Shown: positions 43,094 to 53,979, numbered from the stretch's first letter. The stretch: DNA of 64,000 nucleotides from Mycolicibacterium iranicum (GCF_014190915.1 NZ_JACHVU010000008.1:62001-126000); one strand, 5' to 3'. Notes: generated from the sequence alone by a model not told the origin. Made by a program: numbers and translations.

Positions 43094-43628
43094 TCCACGC
43101 GTGGCCGCGGAAGTGCATCACGGTGCGGCTCAGCGGCGCCACGTCGATGCGCCAGAACGATCTGGGGGGCGCGTCCAACGCGACCAGCACCGCGGCCCGT
43201 ACGACCGCCGGGTGCGTGACCGCCACGACGCGCATGTGCTCGGACGTCAGCGATTCCATCCACTGACCCACCCGGGACACGAGGTCGACCACCGACTCCC
43301 CGCCGTGCGGCGCCTGCGCCGGGTCCGTCAGCCAGACCGTCATGTCGGCGGGCGACACCCGGCCCAGCGAGTCGCCGCGCCATCGGCCGTAGTCCAGATC
43401 GGAGAGCCCCGATTCGATGACCGGCGTCAGGCCGAGCAGTTCGGCGGTCTGCTGGGTGCGGGACTCCGGTCCGCACATCGCGCGCTCCGCACCGACTGCG
43501 GCGAGGTCCACCGCCTCGATCTGAGAGCGGCCCAGCTCGTTCACCGGTTCGTCGGTGGGGAATCGTCCGGCTGCCATCGCATCGGTCATGGCGTGTGACA
43601 CGAGGGTCAGCCGGACGACCTCACTCAT
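43071..43628 (-). CDS. Histidine phosphatase family protein, variant motif
   Basis: 185 aa phosphoglycerate-mutase-like fold. The usual N-terminal RHG is replaced by SHA (LVSHAMTDAM): the nucleophile His is kept and the phosphate-binding Arg lost. CGPESRTQQTAELLG, a SDLDYGRWRG segment and the second His in VVAVTHPAVVRAA are retained. It starts 6 bp after cbtA in the riboswitch-led cobalt operon, so it may act on a corrinoid intermediate (CobC-like) or bind rather than hydrolyse. The 3' end borders a tandem repeat. Confidence 0.8.
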   Translation of the reverse strand: MSEVVRLTLVSHAMTDAMAAGRFPTDEPVNELGRSQIEAVDLAAVGAERAMCGPESRTQQTAELLGLTPVIESGLSDLDYGRWRGDSLGRVSPADMTVWLTDPAQAPHGGESVVDLVSRVGQWMESLTSEHMRVVAVTHPAVVRAAVLVALDAPPRSFWRIDVAPLSRTVMHFRGHAWTLRSNRA

Positions 43629-43634
43629 CGGATC

Positions 43635-44432
43635 TCATCCGGCCAGCGAGTGCTTCCGATCGCCGAGCAGACGCGAGACCAGCGTCGCGAACACCAGACC
43701 GATCGTCGCGTAGACGACGATCTGCGTGCCGAGCGCATACAGCCGGAAGTCGTAGAGCAGATCCGCGGGGAACCCCTCGTAGACGATGACGCCGTTGTCG
43801 TCGACCAGCGGACCCGGGGTCTCGTCGATCGTCGGCAGGACCAGCATCACCACGGCCACCGCGACGACGTAGGCGCCCGCAGCCGCCAGCGTGGCGTTCC
43901 AGGCACCCAGCGTGGCCGCCCAGCGCCTGCCCAGGTACACCGCACCCACCAACAACGCAGCGGACAGCACGACCACCGCGAGGTAGAGCAGCGTGCGCTG
44001 CCGGATGGTCTCGTCCAGGCTCAGCGCGGGCGGGCTCGCCGGGTATTTCAGCGACGGCACGATGTACAGGCTGAGCAGCATGCCGCCGGCGACGTACAGC
44101 GACGTCAGCCGCGCCGAGATGTTCCCGACCCGGCCGTAGGCGACGGCGAACACCACTGCGAACAGCGCGCCGATCGCGAGGCTGAACAGCAGCACGCCCA
44201 GACCCATGCCGATGTTCATCTGCACGGCCCGGGTGAATCCCCCGCCTTCGCCGTGGCTGTGTCCCGCGACGCCGGCCGCGGCCTCGATCGACTCGTGGGC
44301 GGCGCCGATCCCCTCTTCATAGCCGATGGCGAGCTCGATCTGCGGCTCGACGAAGATCCGCGCGAACAGGAATGCGAGCACGCCGGCGGCGGCGCCGGCC
44401 AGAAGGCCGCGCCAGATGATCTGTTTCTCCAT
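43635..44432 (-). CDS. cbtA: CbtA, predicted cobalt transporter subunit
   Basis: 265 aa membrane protein with about six hydrophobic segments. WRGLLAGAAAGVLAFLFARIFVEPQIE near the N-terminus and the loop AAGVAGHSHGEGGGFTRAVQMNIG carrying histidines are CbtA features. It follows cbtB and is under the cobalamin riboswitch upstream, which is the family's usual context. Transport of cobalt is a prediction from comparative genomics. Confidence 0.88.
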   Translation of the reverse strand: MEKQIIWRGLLAGAAAGVLAFLFARIFVEPQIELAIGYEEGIGAAHESIEAAAGVAGHSHGEGGGFTRAVQMNIGMGLGVLLFSLAIGALFAVVFAVAYGRVGNISARLTSLYVAGGMLLSLYIVPSLKYPASPPALSLDETIRQRTLLYLAVVVLSAALLVGAVYLGRRWAATLGAWNATLAAAGAYVVAVAVVMLVLPTIDETPGPLVDDNGVIVYEGFPADLLYDFRLYALGTQIVVYATIGLVFATLVSRLLGDRKHSLAG

Positions 44433-44458
44433 GTTCTGTTATCCCTCGCTGCCGCTGA

Positions 44459-44674
44459 TCAGTGGCAGGGGAAACCGAGCAGGTGACGGGCGTCGTGGAC
44501 GAACTCGTGGATGTAGGTGTTGCTGCCGAACACCGACGTCGCACCCTGGTCCATGCCGATGAAGTACAGCACCACGAGCGCGAAGAACGCGGTGAGCGAG
44601 AGCCACACCGCGGCTTTGGTCCCGGAGAAGTCGATGGCGCCTGCGCGCGTCGTGCCGGCCTCGGGAGAAGTCAT
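44459..44674 (-). CDS. cbtB: CbtB, predicted cobalt transporter subunit
   Basis: 71 aa with one membrane helix (AVWLSLTAFFALVVLYFIGM) and a C-terminal metal-binding tail (IHEFVHDARHLLGFPCH), the CbtB signature. Shine-Dalgarno GGAAAGGA lies about 8 bp upstream of the ATG at 44674. First gene of the leftward cbtB-cbtA-phosphatase operon. Confidence 0.9.
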   Translation of the reverse strand: MTSPEAGTTRAGAIDFSGTKAAVWLSLTAFFALVVLYFIGMDQGATSVFGSNTYIHEFVHDARHLLGFPCH

Positions 44675-44699
44675 GTCCGATTTCCTTTCCGGGATGTCG

Positions 44700-44800
44700 C
44701 GTCCCAGTGAGAGAGGCGACGGACATCGGGTCTGACTGTCTCAGTGGCGCGACCGTTCTGGAATTCCACCAGATTCCGCTGTCCGTCGATTACAGGAGCA
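44700..44800 (-). promoter_or_regulatory. Cobalamin riboswitch upstream of cbtB
   Basis: On the minus strand, GGAATCTGGTGGAATTCCAG followed by AACGGTCGCGCCACTG and GTCAGACC match the B12-box core. The 9-bp arms CGACGGACA (44780-44788 complement) and TGTCCGTCG (44717-44725 complement) close it as a 72-nt core, which is compact and suggests a class-II-like variant. It lies about 42 bp before cbtB, so cobalamin should repress cobalt uptake. Confidence 0.8.
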
Positions 44801-44813
44801 TCGTAAGCCAAAC

Positions 44814-44861
44814 GGGGCGGTCACCCTCCCCTGGTTCGAAAATCGGGAAGGCGACCGCCCC
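44814..44861 (-). terminator. Terminator hairpin downstream of clpC1
   Basis: A 17-bp stem (GGGGCGGTC... / ...GACCGCCCC, two G-U pairs when read leftward) with a 14-nt A/T-rich loop, 16 bp after the clpC1 stop. It also insulates the cobalt operon promoter. Confidence 0.8.
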
Positions 44862-44877
44862 ATTCGGGATCCTGTCG

Positions 44878-47421
<2,544 letters not shown>

Positions 47422-47741
47422 CCGTGGTTACCTGCTCTCCATCGCATAAGTGAGGTGCCTGCACCGATGCCGTCGTGATGGCGGTCGATATCAGTGCTCT
47501 AGCACCTACGCCGTCCACTCTAATGGGCGACTGCGTCGGGTGCCCCGCCTGGCGGCCCCAATCGGGATGACATCAAGAGCCACAGATGACAACATCCGAC
47601 GCTGACAGAGCAACGTGACGCGGTCAGGAAACGTTTCCCGAACCGCGGCCGAACAGGTTCGCCGCTAGCGAACGCCTCATTCTCGGCCCACGATGCGGCC
47701 GTGAGACGCCACTCGGGGCGCCGGAGAAGGACGCCCGGCGT
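47422..47741. other. 320-bp intergenic region upstream of clpC1
   Basis: No credible gene is seen. It contains the clpC1 leader and promoter, a ClgR-like palindrome at 47657-47673, and the space after the lsr2 TAA stop. GC content is a little lower than in the surrounding genes. Confidence 0.7.
47657..47673. promoter_or_regulatory. ClgR-like operator
   Basis: GTTCGC-CGCTA-GCGAAC is a perfect 6-5-6 inverted repeat. Its core CGCCGCTAGCGAAC agrees with the actinobacterial ClgR consensus CGCYNANRGCGWWS at all but one position. ClgR activates clp genes under stress, so clpC1 is the probable target. Confidence 0.6.
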
Positions 47742-48083
47742 TTATGTCGCGGCGTGGAAAGCGTCAATTACGTCGGCCGGAATTCTGCCGCGAGTCGACA
47801 CATTATGGCCGTTGCGACGGGCCCATTCCCGGATTGCCGCGCTCTGCTCACGATCGATCGACGCGCGGCCCCGTCCGGTGCCGACAGAACGGCCGCGCCT
47901 GCGCCCACCCACACGGCGGCCGGCCTCGACCCATTGCTTCAAATCATTGCGCAGCTTGGCGGCGTTTTTGGCGGAGAGGTCGATCTCATAGCTCACACCG
48001 TCGAGACCGAATTCAACGGTCTCGTCAGCGCCGCCTTCACCGTCGAAATCATCGACCAAGGTGACGGTAACTTTCTTCGCCAT
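47742..48083 (-). CDS. lsr2: Lsr2, nucleoid-associated xenogeneic silencer
   Basis: 113 aa. The N-terminal dimerisation domain (KVTVTLVDDFDGEGGADETV), a basic linker (GRRRGRSVGTGRGR) and the C-terminal AT-rich-DNA-binding domain with the minor-groove RGR (STRGRIPADVIDAFHAA) are all present. ATG at 48083 gives the canonical length. Codon use is unusual here: many AAA, GTT, GAT, AAT, AGA and a TAA stop, unlike neighbours. Confidence 0.95.
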   Translation of the reverse strand: MAKKVTVTLVDDFDGEGGADETVEFGLDGVSYEIDLSAKNAAKLRNDLKQWVEAGRRVGGRRRGRSVGTGRGRASIDREQSAAIREWARRNGHNVSTRGRIPADVIDAFHAAT

Positions 48084-48189
48084 TACCTCACTGCCTTCCC
48101 AAGTACCAGAAGGACGGAATGCCGCCCAACTCCGGCACCAATGTGCCATAACCGGCCGAGCCATTCAACAACGCCGGATTCGCGGCAGT

Positions 48190-49707
48190 TCAGTTGCCGT
48201 GTCGGCGAACAATGGGGAACAAAACCGTCTCCCTAATCGACAGACCGGTCAGCGCCATCAGCAACCGGTCAATACCCATTCCGGTTCCGGTGGTGGGCGG
48301 CATACCGTACTCCAGCGCGGCCAGGAAATCCTCGTCGAGCGCCATTGCCTCGTCGTCGCCGGCCGCGGCGGCGCGCGCCTGCTCCTCGAATCTCTGACGT
48401 TGGACGATCGGGTCGATCAACTCCGAATAACCGGTCGCGAGCTCGAAGTTGCGCACATAAAGGTCCCATTTCTCGGTCACGCCCTCGATGCTGCGATGCG
48501 GCCGCGTCAGGGGTGTGGTCTCGACCGGGAAGTCGCGCACGAATGTCGGCGCCCACAGTTTGTCGCCGACGGCGTATTCCCACAGTTCTTCGACCAATTT
48601 CCCGTGACCGTATCCGCGGTCGCGGGCAATCTCGACACCGAGACCGTCAGCGAGCTGCCAAAGCCTCTCCGCCGAAGTCTGCGGAGTGATCTCTTCGCCG
48701 AGAGCTTCCGACATTGACGGATACATTTGAATGCTCTGCCATTCACCGTCGAGGTCATAGAGCGTGCCGTCGGCCAAAGGGACCTGACGCGTGCCGATCG
48801 CCTCGTCGGCGACCTCCTGAATAAGTTCCCGGGTGACGCGCGCGGAATCGTCGTACGTACCGTAAGCCTGATATGTCTCGAGCATCGCGAATTCCGGCGA
48901 ATGCGTGGAATCGGCCCCTTCGTTTCTGAAGTTGCGATTCAGTTCGAAGACGCGGTCGAATCCGCCCACCACGCACCGTTTCAGAAATAGCTCCGGAGCG
49001 ATGCGCAGGTACAGGTCGGCATCCAAGGCGTTCGAGTGCGTCACGAACGGACGGGCCGCCGCTCCGCCTGCCAGGGTCTGCAGCATCGGCGTCTCGACCT
49101 CCAGGAACCCGCGCCGCTCCAGCGCCGAGCGCACCGCGCGCACCACGGCGACCCGCTGGCGGGCGATCGCGCGCGCTTCCGGACGCACGATCAGGTCGAC
49201 GTAGCGCTGCCGGACGCGTGACTCCTCGCTCATCTCCTTGTGCGCCACGGGCAGCGGCCGCAACGCCTTCGCGGCGATCTGCCAGGAATCGGCCAGGACG
49301 GACAGTTCCCCGCGACGCGAGCTGATCACCTCGCCGTGCACGAAGACGATGTCGCCGAGATCGACGTCGGCCTTCCACGCGTCCAACGATTCCCGCCCGA
49401 CCTGGTCGAGGCTGATCATCACCTGGAGCTGGGTGCCCTCGCCCTCCTGCAGCGTGGCAAAGCAGAGCTTGCCCGAATTGCGCGCGAAGATGACCCGCCC
49501 CGCGACGCCGACCGTCTGCCCGGTCTTCGTGTCGGCGACCAGATCGGGGAACGCGGCGCGCAGCTCGGCGAGGGTGTGGGTGCGGTCGACCTGGACCGGA
49601 TACGGGTCGCGTCCCTCGGCGAGCAACCGGTCGCGCTTGGCCTGACGGATGCGGAACTGCTCGGGGATGTCGCCGGTGGAATCGTCAGGAGAGTCGGGGG
49701 ACGTCAC
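48190..49707 (-). CDS. lysS: Lysyl-tRNA synthetase (class II)
   Basis: 505 aa. N-terminal OB-fold anticodon domain (VGVAGRVIFARNSGKLCFATLQEGEG) and class II catalytic core with motif 1 (RGFLEVETPML), motif 2 (NRNFRNEGADSTHSPEF) and motif 3 (GTGMGIDRLLMALTG). Standard length. The 3' half has visibly lower GC and different codon use from the 5' half, continuous with lsr2 downstream. Confidence 0.95.
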   Translation of the reverse strand: MTSPDSPDDSTGDIPEQFRIRQAKRDRLLAEGRDPYPVQVDRTHTLAELRAAFPDLVADTKTGQTVGVAGRVIFARNSGKLCFATLQEGEGTQLQVMISLDQVGRESLDAWKADVDLGDIVFVHGEVISSRRGELSVLADSWQIAAKALRPLPVAHKEMSEESRVRQRYVDLIVRPEARAIARQRVAVVRAVRSALERRGFLEVETPMLQTLAGGAAARPFVTHSNALDADLYLRIAPELFLKRCVVGGFDRVFELNRNFRNEGADSTHSPEFAMLETYQAYGTYDDSARVTRELIQEVADEAIGTRQVPLADGTLYDLDGEWQSIQMYPSMSEALGEEITPQTSAERLWQLADGLGVEIARDRGYGHGKLVEELWEYAVGDKLWAPTFVRDFPVETTPLTRPHRSIEGVTEKWDLYVRNFELATGYSELIDPIVQRQRFEEQARAAAAGDDEAMALDEDFLAALEYGMPPTTGTGMGIDRLLMALTGLSIRETVLFPIVRRHGN

Positions 49708-49730
49708 GACGTGCCAGCTTAAATGAACAG

Positions 49731-50987
49731 ATGACCGACTCCGGCATCGCTCCGATCGACATCGGTGCGGTGCGTGCGCTGTCGGATCGGCCGCTGGACT
49801 GGAGCGACAAGGGCATCCCGTCGTCCTGGTGGGGCCAGACGCCGGCCGAGATCGTCGCGCAGGCGCCTCGCCTGTCCGAGTCGGGCCCCGCCGGGCCGGT
49901 CTGCGTGCTGCGGTCCGAGGCGCTGGCCCACAACCTCGACGCGATGGCCGGCTGGTGCCGCGCCCGCGGCGTCGGGCTGGCGCCGCACGGCAAGACCCAC
50001 ATGTCGCCCGCGCTGGCCGCGCGCCAGCTGGCCGCCGGCGCCTGCGCCATCACGGTCGCGACCGTCGCGCAGGCCGCGGTGTACCGCGCGTTCGGTGTCC
50101 GCGACCTCGTGCTGGCCAACGAGATCGTCGACGCCCCGGCGCTGCGCTGGCTGTCGTCGGAACTCGACCGCGACCCCGATATGACCGCGGTGTGCTGGGT
50201 GGATTCGATGCGCGGCGTGGGGCTCATGACCGCCGCCCTCGCCGAGGCGCGGCGCCCGGTCGACGTGTGCGTCGAGATCGGCATGCCCGGCGGCCGGACG
50301 GGATGCCGCTCGAGCACCCAGGCCGACGCGGTGGCCCGGGCGGTGATCGCGTCGCCGCGGCTGCGGCTGGTGGGCGTGGCGGGATACGAGGCCGCACACG
50401 CGCAGTCGCTGGCCGTCGACGCGGTGCACGCGATGCGGGCCCATCTCGCCGACGTGCGGGCGGCCGTGCTGCGGCTGGCACCGCTGGTCGAGGCCGACGA
50501 CATCCTCGTGACCGCCGGCGGCAGCACGTATTTCGACGACGTCGCCGACACTCTGAGCGACTGGCCGGCGGACCTGCCGGTGCGCACCGTGCTGCGCAGC
50601 GGCTGCTACCTCGCCCACGACCACGGCCTCTACGCGCGCACCTCACCGCTGACCCGCGACGGGGGCCACGCCCTGCGACCGGCACTGGAGGTTCACGCCC
50701 AGGTGGTGTCGCGCCCCGAACCGGACCTGGCGATCCTGACGATGGGACGCCGGGACGTCTCGTTCGACCAGGGCATGCCGGTGCCCCTCGGACTGCCGTC
50801 GAGCGCGGTGACCAAGCTCAACGACCAACATGCCTTTCTGCATCTGGGCGACGACGACAGGGCCGAGGTGGGCGACTGGCTGCGGTTCGGGATCTCGCAC
50901 CCCTGCACCACTTTCGACAAGTGGCGGCTCATCCCGGTGCTGGACAGCGACGACCGCGTGGTCGACCTGGTCCGCACGTTCTTCTGA
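49731..50987 (+). CDS. PLP fold-III enzyme, D-threonine aldolase/D-serine dehydratase-like
   Basis: 418 aa. Alanine-racemase-like TIM barrel with the PLP Lys88 in LAPHGKTHMSP and a C-terminal beta-domain with the metal-binding HxC (ISHPCTTFDKW), as in eukaryotic-type D-serine dehydratase and metal-dependent D-threonine aldolase. The phosphate-binding region is TAGGSTYF. Exact substrate uncertain; an amino-acid deaminase/aldolase acting on a D-hydroxy amino acid is likely. Divergent from lysS; its last codons and stop are repeated three times downstream. Confidence 0.82.
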   Translation: MTDSGIAPIDIGAVRALSDRPLDWSDKGIPSSWWGQTPAEIVAQAPRLSESGPAGPVCVLRSEALAHNLDAMAGWCRARGVGLAPHGKTHMSPALAARQLAAGACAITVATVAQAAVYRAFGVRDLVLANEIVDAPALRWLSSELDRDPDMTAVCWVDSMRGVGLMTAALAEARRPVDVCVEIGMPGGRTGCRSSTQADAVARAVIASPRLRLVGVAGYEAAHAQSLAVDAVHAMRAHLADVRAAVLRLAPLVEADDILVTAGGSTYFDDVADTLSDWPADLPVRTVLRSGCYLAHDHGLYARTSPLTRDGGHALRPALEVHAQVVSRPEPDLAILTMGRRDVSFDQGMPVPLGLPSSAVTKLNDQHAFLHLGDDDRAEVGDWLRFGISHPCTTFDKWRLIPVLDSDDRVVDLVRTFF

Positions 50988-51014
50988 GTCGTTCTTCTGA
51001 GGCGTTCTTCTGAG
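50977..51014. repeat. 13-bp tandem repeat, 3 copies, at gene end
   Basis: Three direct copies of CGTTCTTCTGAG separated by one variable base. The first encodes the final Phe-Phe-stop of the PLP enzyme; the others lie just after it. Confidence 0.9.
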
Positions 51015-51042
51015 GGTCAGCGGCCCCGCGCCGCTGACCCTC
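51012..51042. terminator. Bidirectional terminator hairpin
   Basis: GAGGGTCAGCGG and CCGCTGACCCTC form a perfect 12-bp stem around a 7-nt CCCCGCG loop, followed on the plus strand by GGTTTTC. It lies between the convergent PLP enzyme and the secreted protein gene. Confidence 0.85.
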
Positions 51043-51051
51043 CGGAGGTTT

Positions 51052-53895
51052 TCACACCCCCGCTTTGGCGTCCTCGATCCGTTCGGGGTCGAGCAGCACC
51101 AGCACGTCGCCGTCGAGCACCGAGGTGATCTGTGTGCCGACTGCGCCTCCGGTCACCGAGGACGGTGTCGGAGCGATGGACCGAGACGTCTTGTTGATCA
51201 ACACATCACCGGTGAGCGAGCCGGTGTGCGCCCCGGTCACCTCGATGTCGGCGACATAGCGGATCAGGTTCTGGCTTCCGGTCGTGTCCGTCCACTCAGT
51301 GCCGTTGAGAATCATGCCGGCCTCGTTCACGTAGTCGACGTACGTCACGGTACGCACGGTGTGCGTGCGGGGCCGTGGGCCGTTCGGATCCACCACATAG
51401 GACGTCTCGCTCACCGTGGCGGTACCACCGTTCTTCCCGGCATACGTTCCCGTAGGCGGGACTTCGGGTGCGGCGGGCACGTACTCACTGAGCTTCGTGG
51501 CCCAGGTCGCATCCGGTGTCGCCTTGATCTCGGCGACACCCACGCTTGTCGTGTACTTCAGGTTGGCGATGACTATGCGCGTCAGCGGCAGTGAGGAATC
51601 GGTGCCGGCGAGCCGTTCGTAGAAGGTCACCGCCGTGCCGTCGTGATTCCAGCTGGGCATGCTTCGCGCCGTATAGCCGTCGCCCTCGAATTCGGGGGTG
51701 CTCGGATCGTCGCTCACGAACAGTGGCAGGCCGTTCTCACGCTTCAGGTCGTCCTCCACCGCGACGAGCCACTCCTGGTTGGTCACATTGACTCCCTTCG
51801 CATACGCCTCGTACAGGGAGCCCTGGATCAACGCCGGCAGGAAGGAGGGCCGGACGATGCGCGACATCGGCGTCAACGCGTCGAGACCGTGCGCACTACC
51901 GATCGCCAACCAGCGGCCATTGGGAGACAAGTCGGTGTCCTCGTCGTAGTCGAGGTTGCCGGTCAGCCGGGTGACCTGCCCTGTGGCGATGTCCACGAGG
52001 ATGTCGTCGACGTTACCGGCGTCGGCGAAACCACCGAGGATGATGACTCCCTGCCCGTCCGCGGTCCACTGCTTGGCCTCTCCGGTGTAGTAGATGACCC
52101 GGGGATCGGTGAGCTCGTAATTCATTGCGCCACGGGTGATTCCCGCTACGATCGGCACCGCCGCGATCAAGTAGTCCCCCGGGGGCTGCGCACCCGGTTG
52201 ATCTTTCGGAACGAGCTGGATCTGCGTGAAGACGACGTGGGTGCCATCAGGGGAGATCCTCATCTCCCGGGTGCGATCCGCCGCGGGGACGATCGTGCCG
52301 GCCCTCGTGGGCGGCGGCGTGATCGCGACCAGTTTCGCTTCGGTCGCACCCTGGAAACCGACAGGCTCGAAGACGCTCCAGATGTTGTCCCCGGTCTCGA
52401 CCAGCACCCGCCCGGATCCGTCCTCGAACGGGGTCATCTTGCCCAGGTCGTTCGGGATCGCGGCGCCGGCCGGGTTGTAGGCCGTCACCCCGCAGGTCAG
52501 GCATTGAATGCCGGTCCCGTCGATGTTGATCTGATAGAGCTCACGGCGCGGACGCGGCGCACCCGGCTCGAACGTCGGCTGCGCGTGGAACAACAGCGAT
52601 TGGCCGTCCGAGGTGTAGCGCGGGTTCTGAGGGTTGACTATTCCCTCGGGCATCGCCACGATCGTGCGCTCGATGCTGGGGCTGAGCACGCCCACGTCGA
52701 TGACGGACGTGGCGCGATGCGGTTGCCCGAGGAAGCTGAGCACGTTGACCTTGCCGTCGCTCACCGTGACGGTGAACGAATCAGTTTGTACCGCGGTGTA
52801 ATTGATGTCGTCCGGCGTATACGTGAAGTCGCCCGTCGCCTGATCGATCGTCACCGTGCCGTGCTTGGGCCCCTTGGAGATGACGTAGGTCAGCGCGTCA
52901 CCTTCGGCGTCTACCGCGCCGAGGTTGCCGGTCAGCGTCTGCCCGGTCTGTCCGGTCGTGTTCGGGTTGTAGGTGATTGTGGGAGCTTCATTGAAGAACT
53001 GACGGCGAACCCAGCCCAGGACGGCCCACACCAGCGGCGTCAGCGGGTTGGGCGTCGAGGGTGCCGGTTCGAGGAACGGGTCGAGCAGGCTCGTGACGAT
53101 CCCGTTCACCAGCCCCACGAAACCGACCACCGGGTTCACCGGTCGCACCGCGGGCGGGGTGGGCACAGTCGATCCCGGTGTGACCGCCGAACTGGCGATG
53201 TCGCTGTCCCGCAGAGTCGTTCGCGATGCCATGGCGGACGCGCCCACCACCGCAGCGATCTCCTCGGGAGCGGTTGACACCACGCCCTCCTCCTCGATCA
53301 CCCCGGGATCCGCTGATGCGGCCGCGCCTCGGAGCGACCCCTTCGATTCCTGTGCCGCGATCGCCTCAGACGTCGACGCCGACTCCAGTTCCGGCTCCGG
53401 CTCCGGCTCCGTTGAAGGGGTGATGGTCGGGCTGGTGGCCGGATCGCGCGGTTCCCCGTTGACAGGCTCAGCCGCTCCGGGGTTGTCGTCCGCGTCGTCG
53501 GGAGCCGATCCCGCGTCGCCGTCCGCATCCTGTGCGCCGCCGGTCTCCTCGATGCCGTCCTCGCCGCCGTCCACGCCGCCGTCCTCGATGCCGTCCTCGA
53601 TGCCGTCCACGGTCTCCTCGTCCGCCCCGGACTGCGGCCCGCCCCCTCCGAACTCGACACCACCGCCGCTGATGTCAGCCGGATCGTCCTTCGACGCGGT
53701 CTCTCCGGCTCGCGAGCCGGTCGCCGTTCCGACTCCCGCGGACGCGTCGCTGGAAGCCGATGCGCTGCTTGTGTCTGCATATGCGACACCGGGTGATGTC
53801 GCTATGACTACTCCCACTCCTAATGCCGTAGCCAGCGCGCCCACCCGGCCGATATAGCGGCCATAGGCCCTGACGTGCTGATTCTGTGCATACAT
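51052..53895 (-). CDS. Large secreted Ig-like/beta-propeller protein
   Basis: 947 aa. Signal peptide (about 1-40, ending GVAYAD), then about 180 residues of low-complexity, Asp/Glu/Gly/Ser-rich sequence with repeats such as DGIEDG, a Pro-rich stretch, one cadherin/Ig-like repeat (about 330-420, GNLGAVDAEGDALTYVIS ... FTYTPDD) and a TolB/WD40-like propeller (about 450-800: SPDGTHVVFTQ, SPNGRWLAIGSAHG, SWNHDGTAVTFYERL), ending in a beta-rich domain. The ATG at 53895 gives the signal peptide. Predicted surface or secreted protein; no catalytic motif found. Divergent from a TetR regulator. Confidence 0.75.
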   Translation of the reverse strand: MYAQNQHVRAYGRYIGRVGALATALGVGVVIATSPGVAYADTSSASASSDASAGVGTATGSRAGETASKDDPADISGGGVEFGGGGPQSGADEETVDGIEDGIEDGGVDGGEDGIEETGGAQDADGDAGSAPDDADDNPGAAEPVNGEPRDPATSPTITPSTEPEPEPELESASTSEAIAAQESKGSLRGAAASADPGVIEEEGVVSTAPEEIAAVVGASAMASRTTLRDSDIASSAVTPGSTVPTPPAVRPVNPVVGFVGLVNGIVTSLLDPFLEPAPSTPNPLTPLVWAVLGWVRRQFFNEAPTITYNPNTTGQTGQTLTGNLGAVDAEGDALTYVISKGPKHGTVTIDQATGDFTYTPDDINYTAVQTDSFTVTVSDGKVNVLSFLGQPHRATSVIDVGVLSPSIERTIVAMPEGIVNPQNPRYTSDGQSLLFHAQPTFEPGAPRPRRELYQINIDGTGIQCLTCGVTAYNPAGAAIPNDLGKMTPFEDGSGRVLVETGDNIWSVFEPVGFQGATEAKLVAITPPPTRAGTIVPAADRTREMRISPDGTHVVFTQIQLVPKDQPGAQPPGDYLIAAVPIVAGITRGAMNYELTDPRVIYYTGEAKQWTADGQGVIILGGFADAGNVDDILVDIATGQVTRLTGNLDYDEDTDLSPNGRWLAIGSAHGLDALTPMSRIVRPSFLPALIQGSLYEAYAKGVNVTNQEWLVAVEDDLKRENGLPLFVSDDPSTPEFEGDGYTARSMPSWNHDGTAVTFYERLAGTDSSLPLTRIVIANLKYTTSVGVAEIKATPDATWATKLSEYVPAAPEVPPTGTYAGKNGGTATVSETSYVVDPNGPRPRTHTVRTVTYVDYVNEAGMILNGTEWTDTTGSQNLIRYVADIEVTGAHTGSLTGDVLINKTSRSIAPTPSSVTGGAVGTQITSVLDGDVLVLLDPERIEDAKAGV

Positions 53896-53929
53896 GTGGT
53901 CTCCCAGACGCGTAGCTTTAAGTGACCGC

Positions 53930-53979
53930 GTCGAACTTTTACTTTCCGACCGTAAAGTTCGCGCTTGTCGAACGTAAAG
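53930..53979. promoter_or_regulatory. Candidate TetR operator cluster
   Basis: CGAACTTTTAC (53932-53942) and GTAAAGTTCG (53952-53961) form an inverted repeat with one extra T. A further GTCGAACGTAAAG (53967-53979) repeats the half-site. This lies 35-84 bp upstream of the secreted protein gene and about 100 bp upstream of the TetR gene. Confidence 0.55.

Noticed and set aside
41512..43476. 654-codon leftward open frame antisense to lpqF and into the phosphatase
   Set aside because: Shadow of lpqF; it contains the translated tandem repeat (IDEAVEPR) which makes it look structured.
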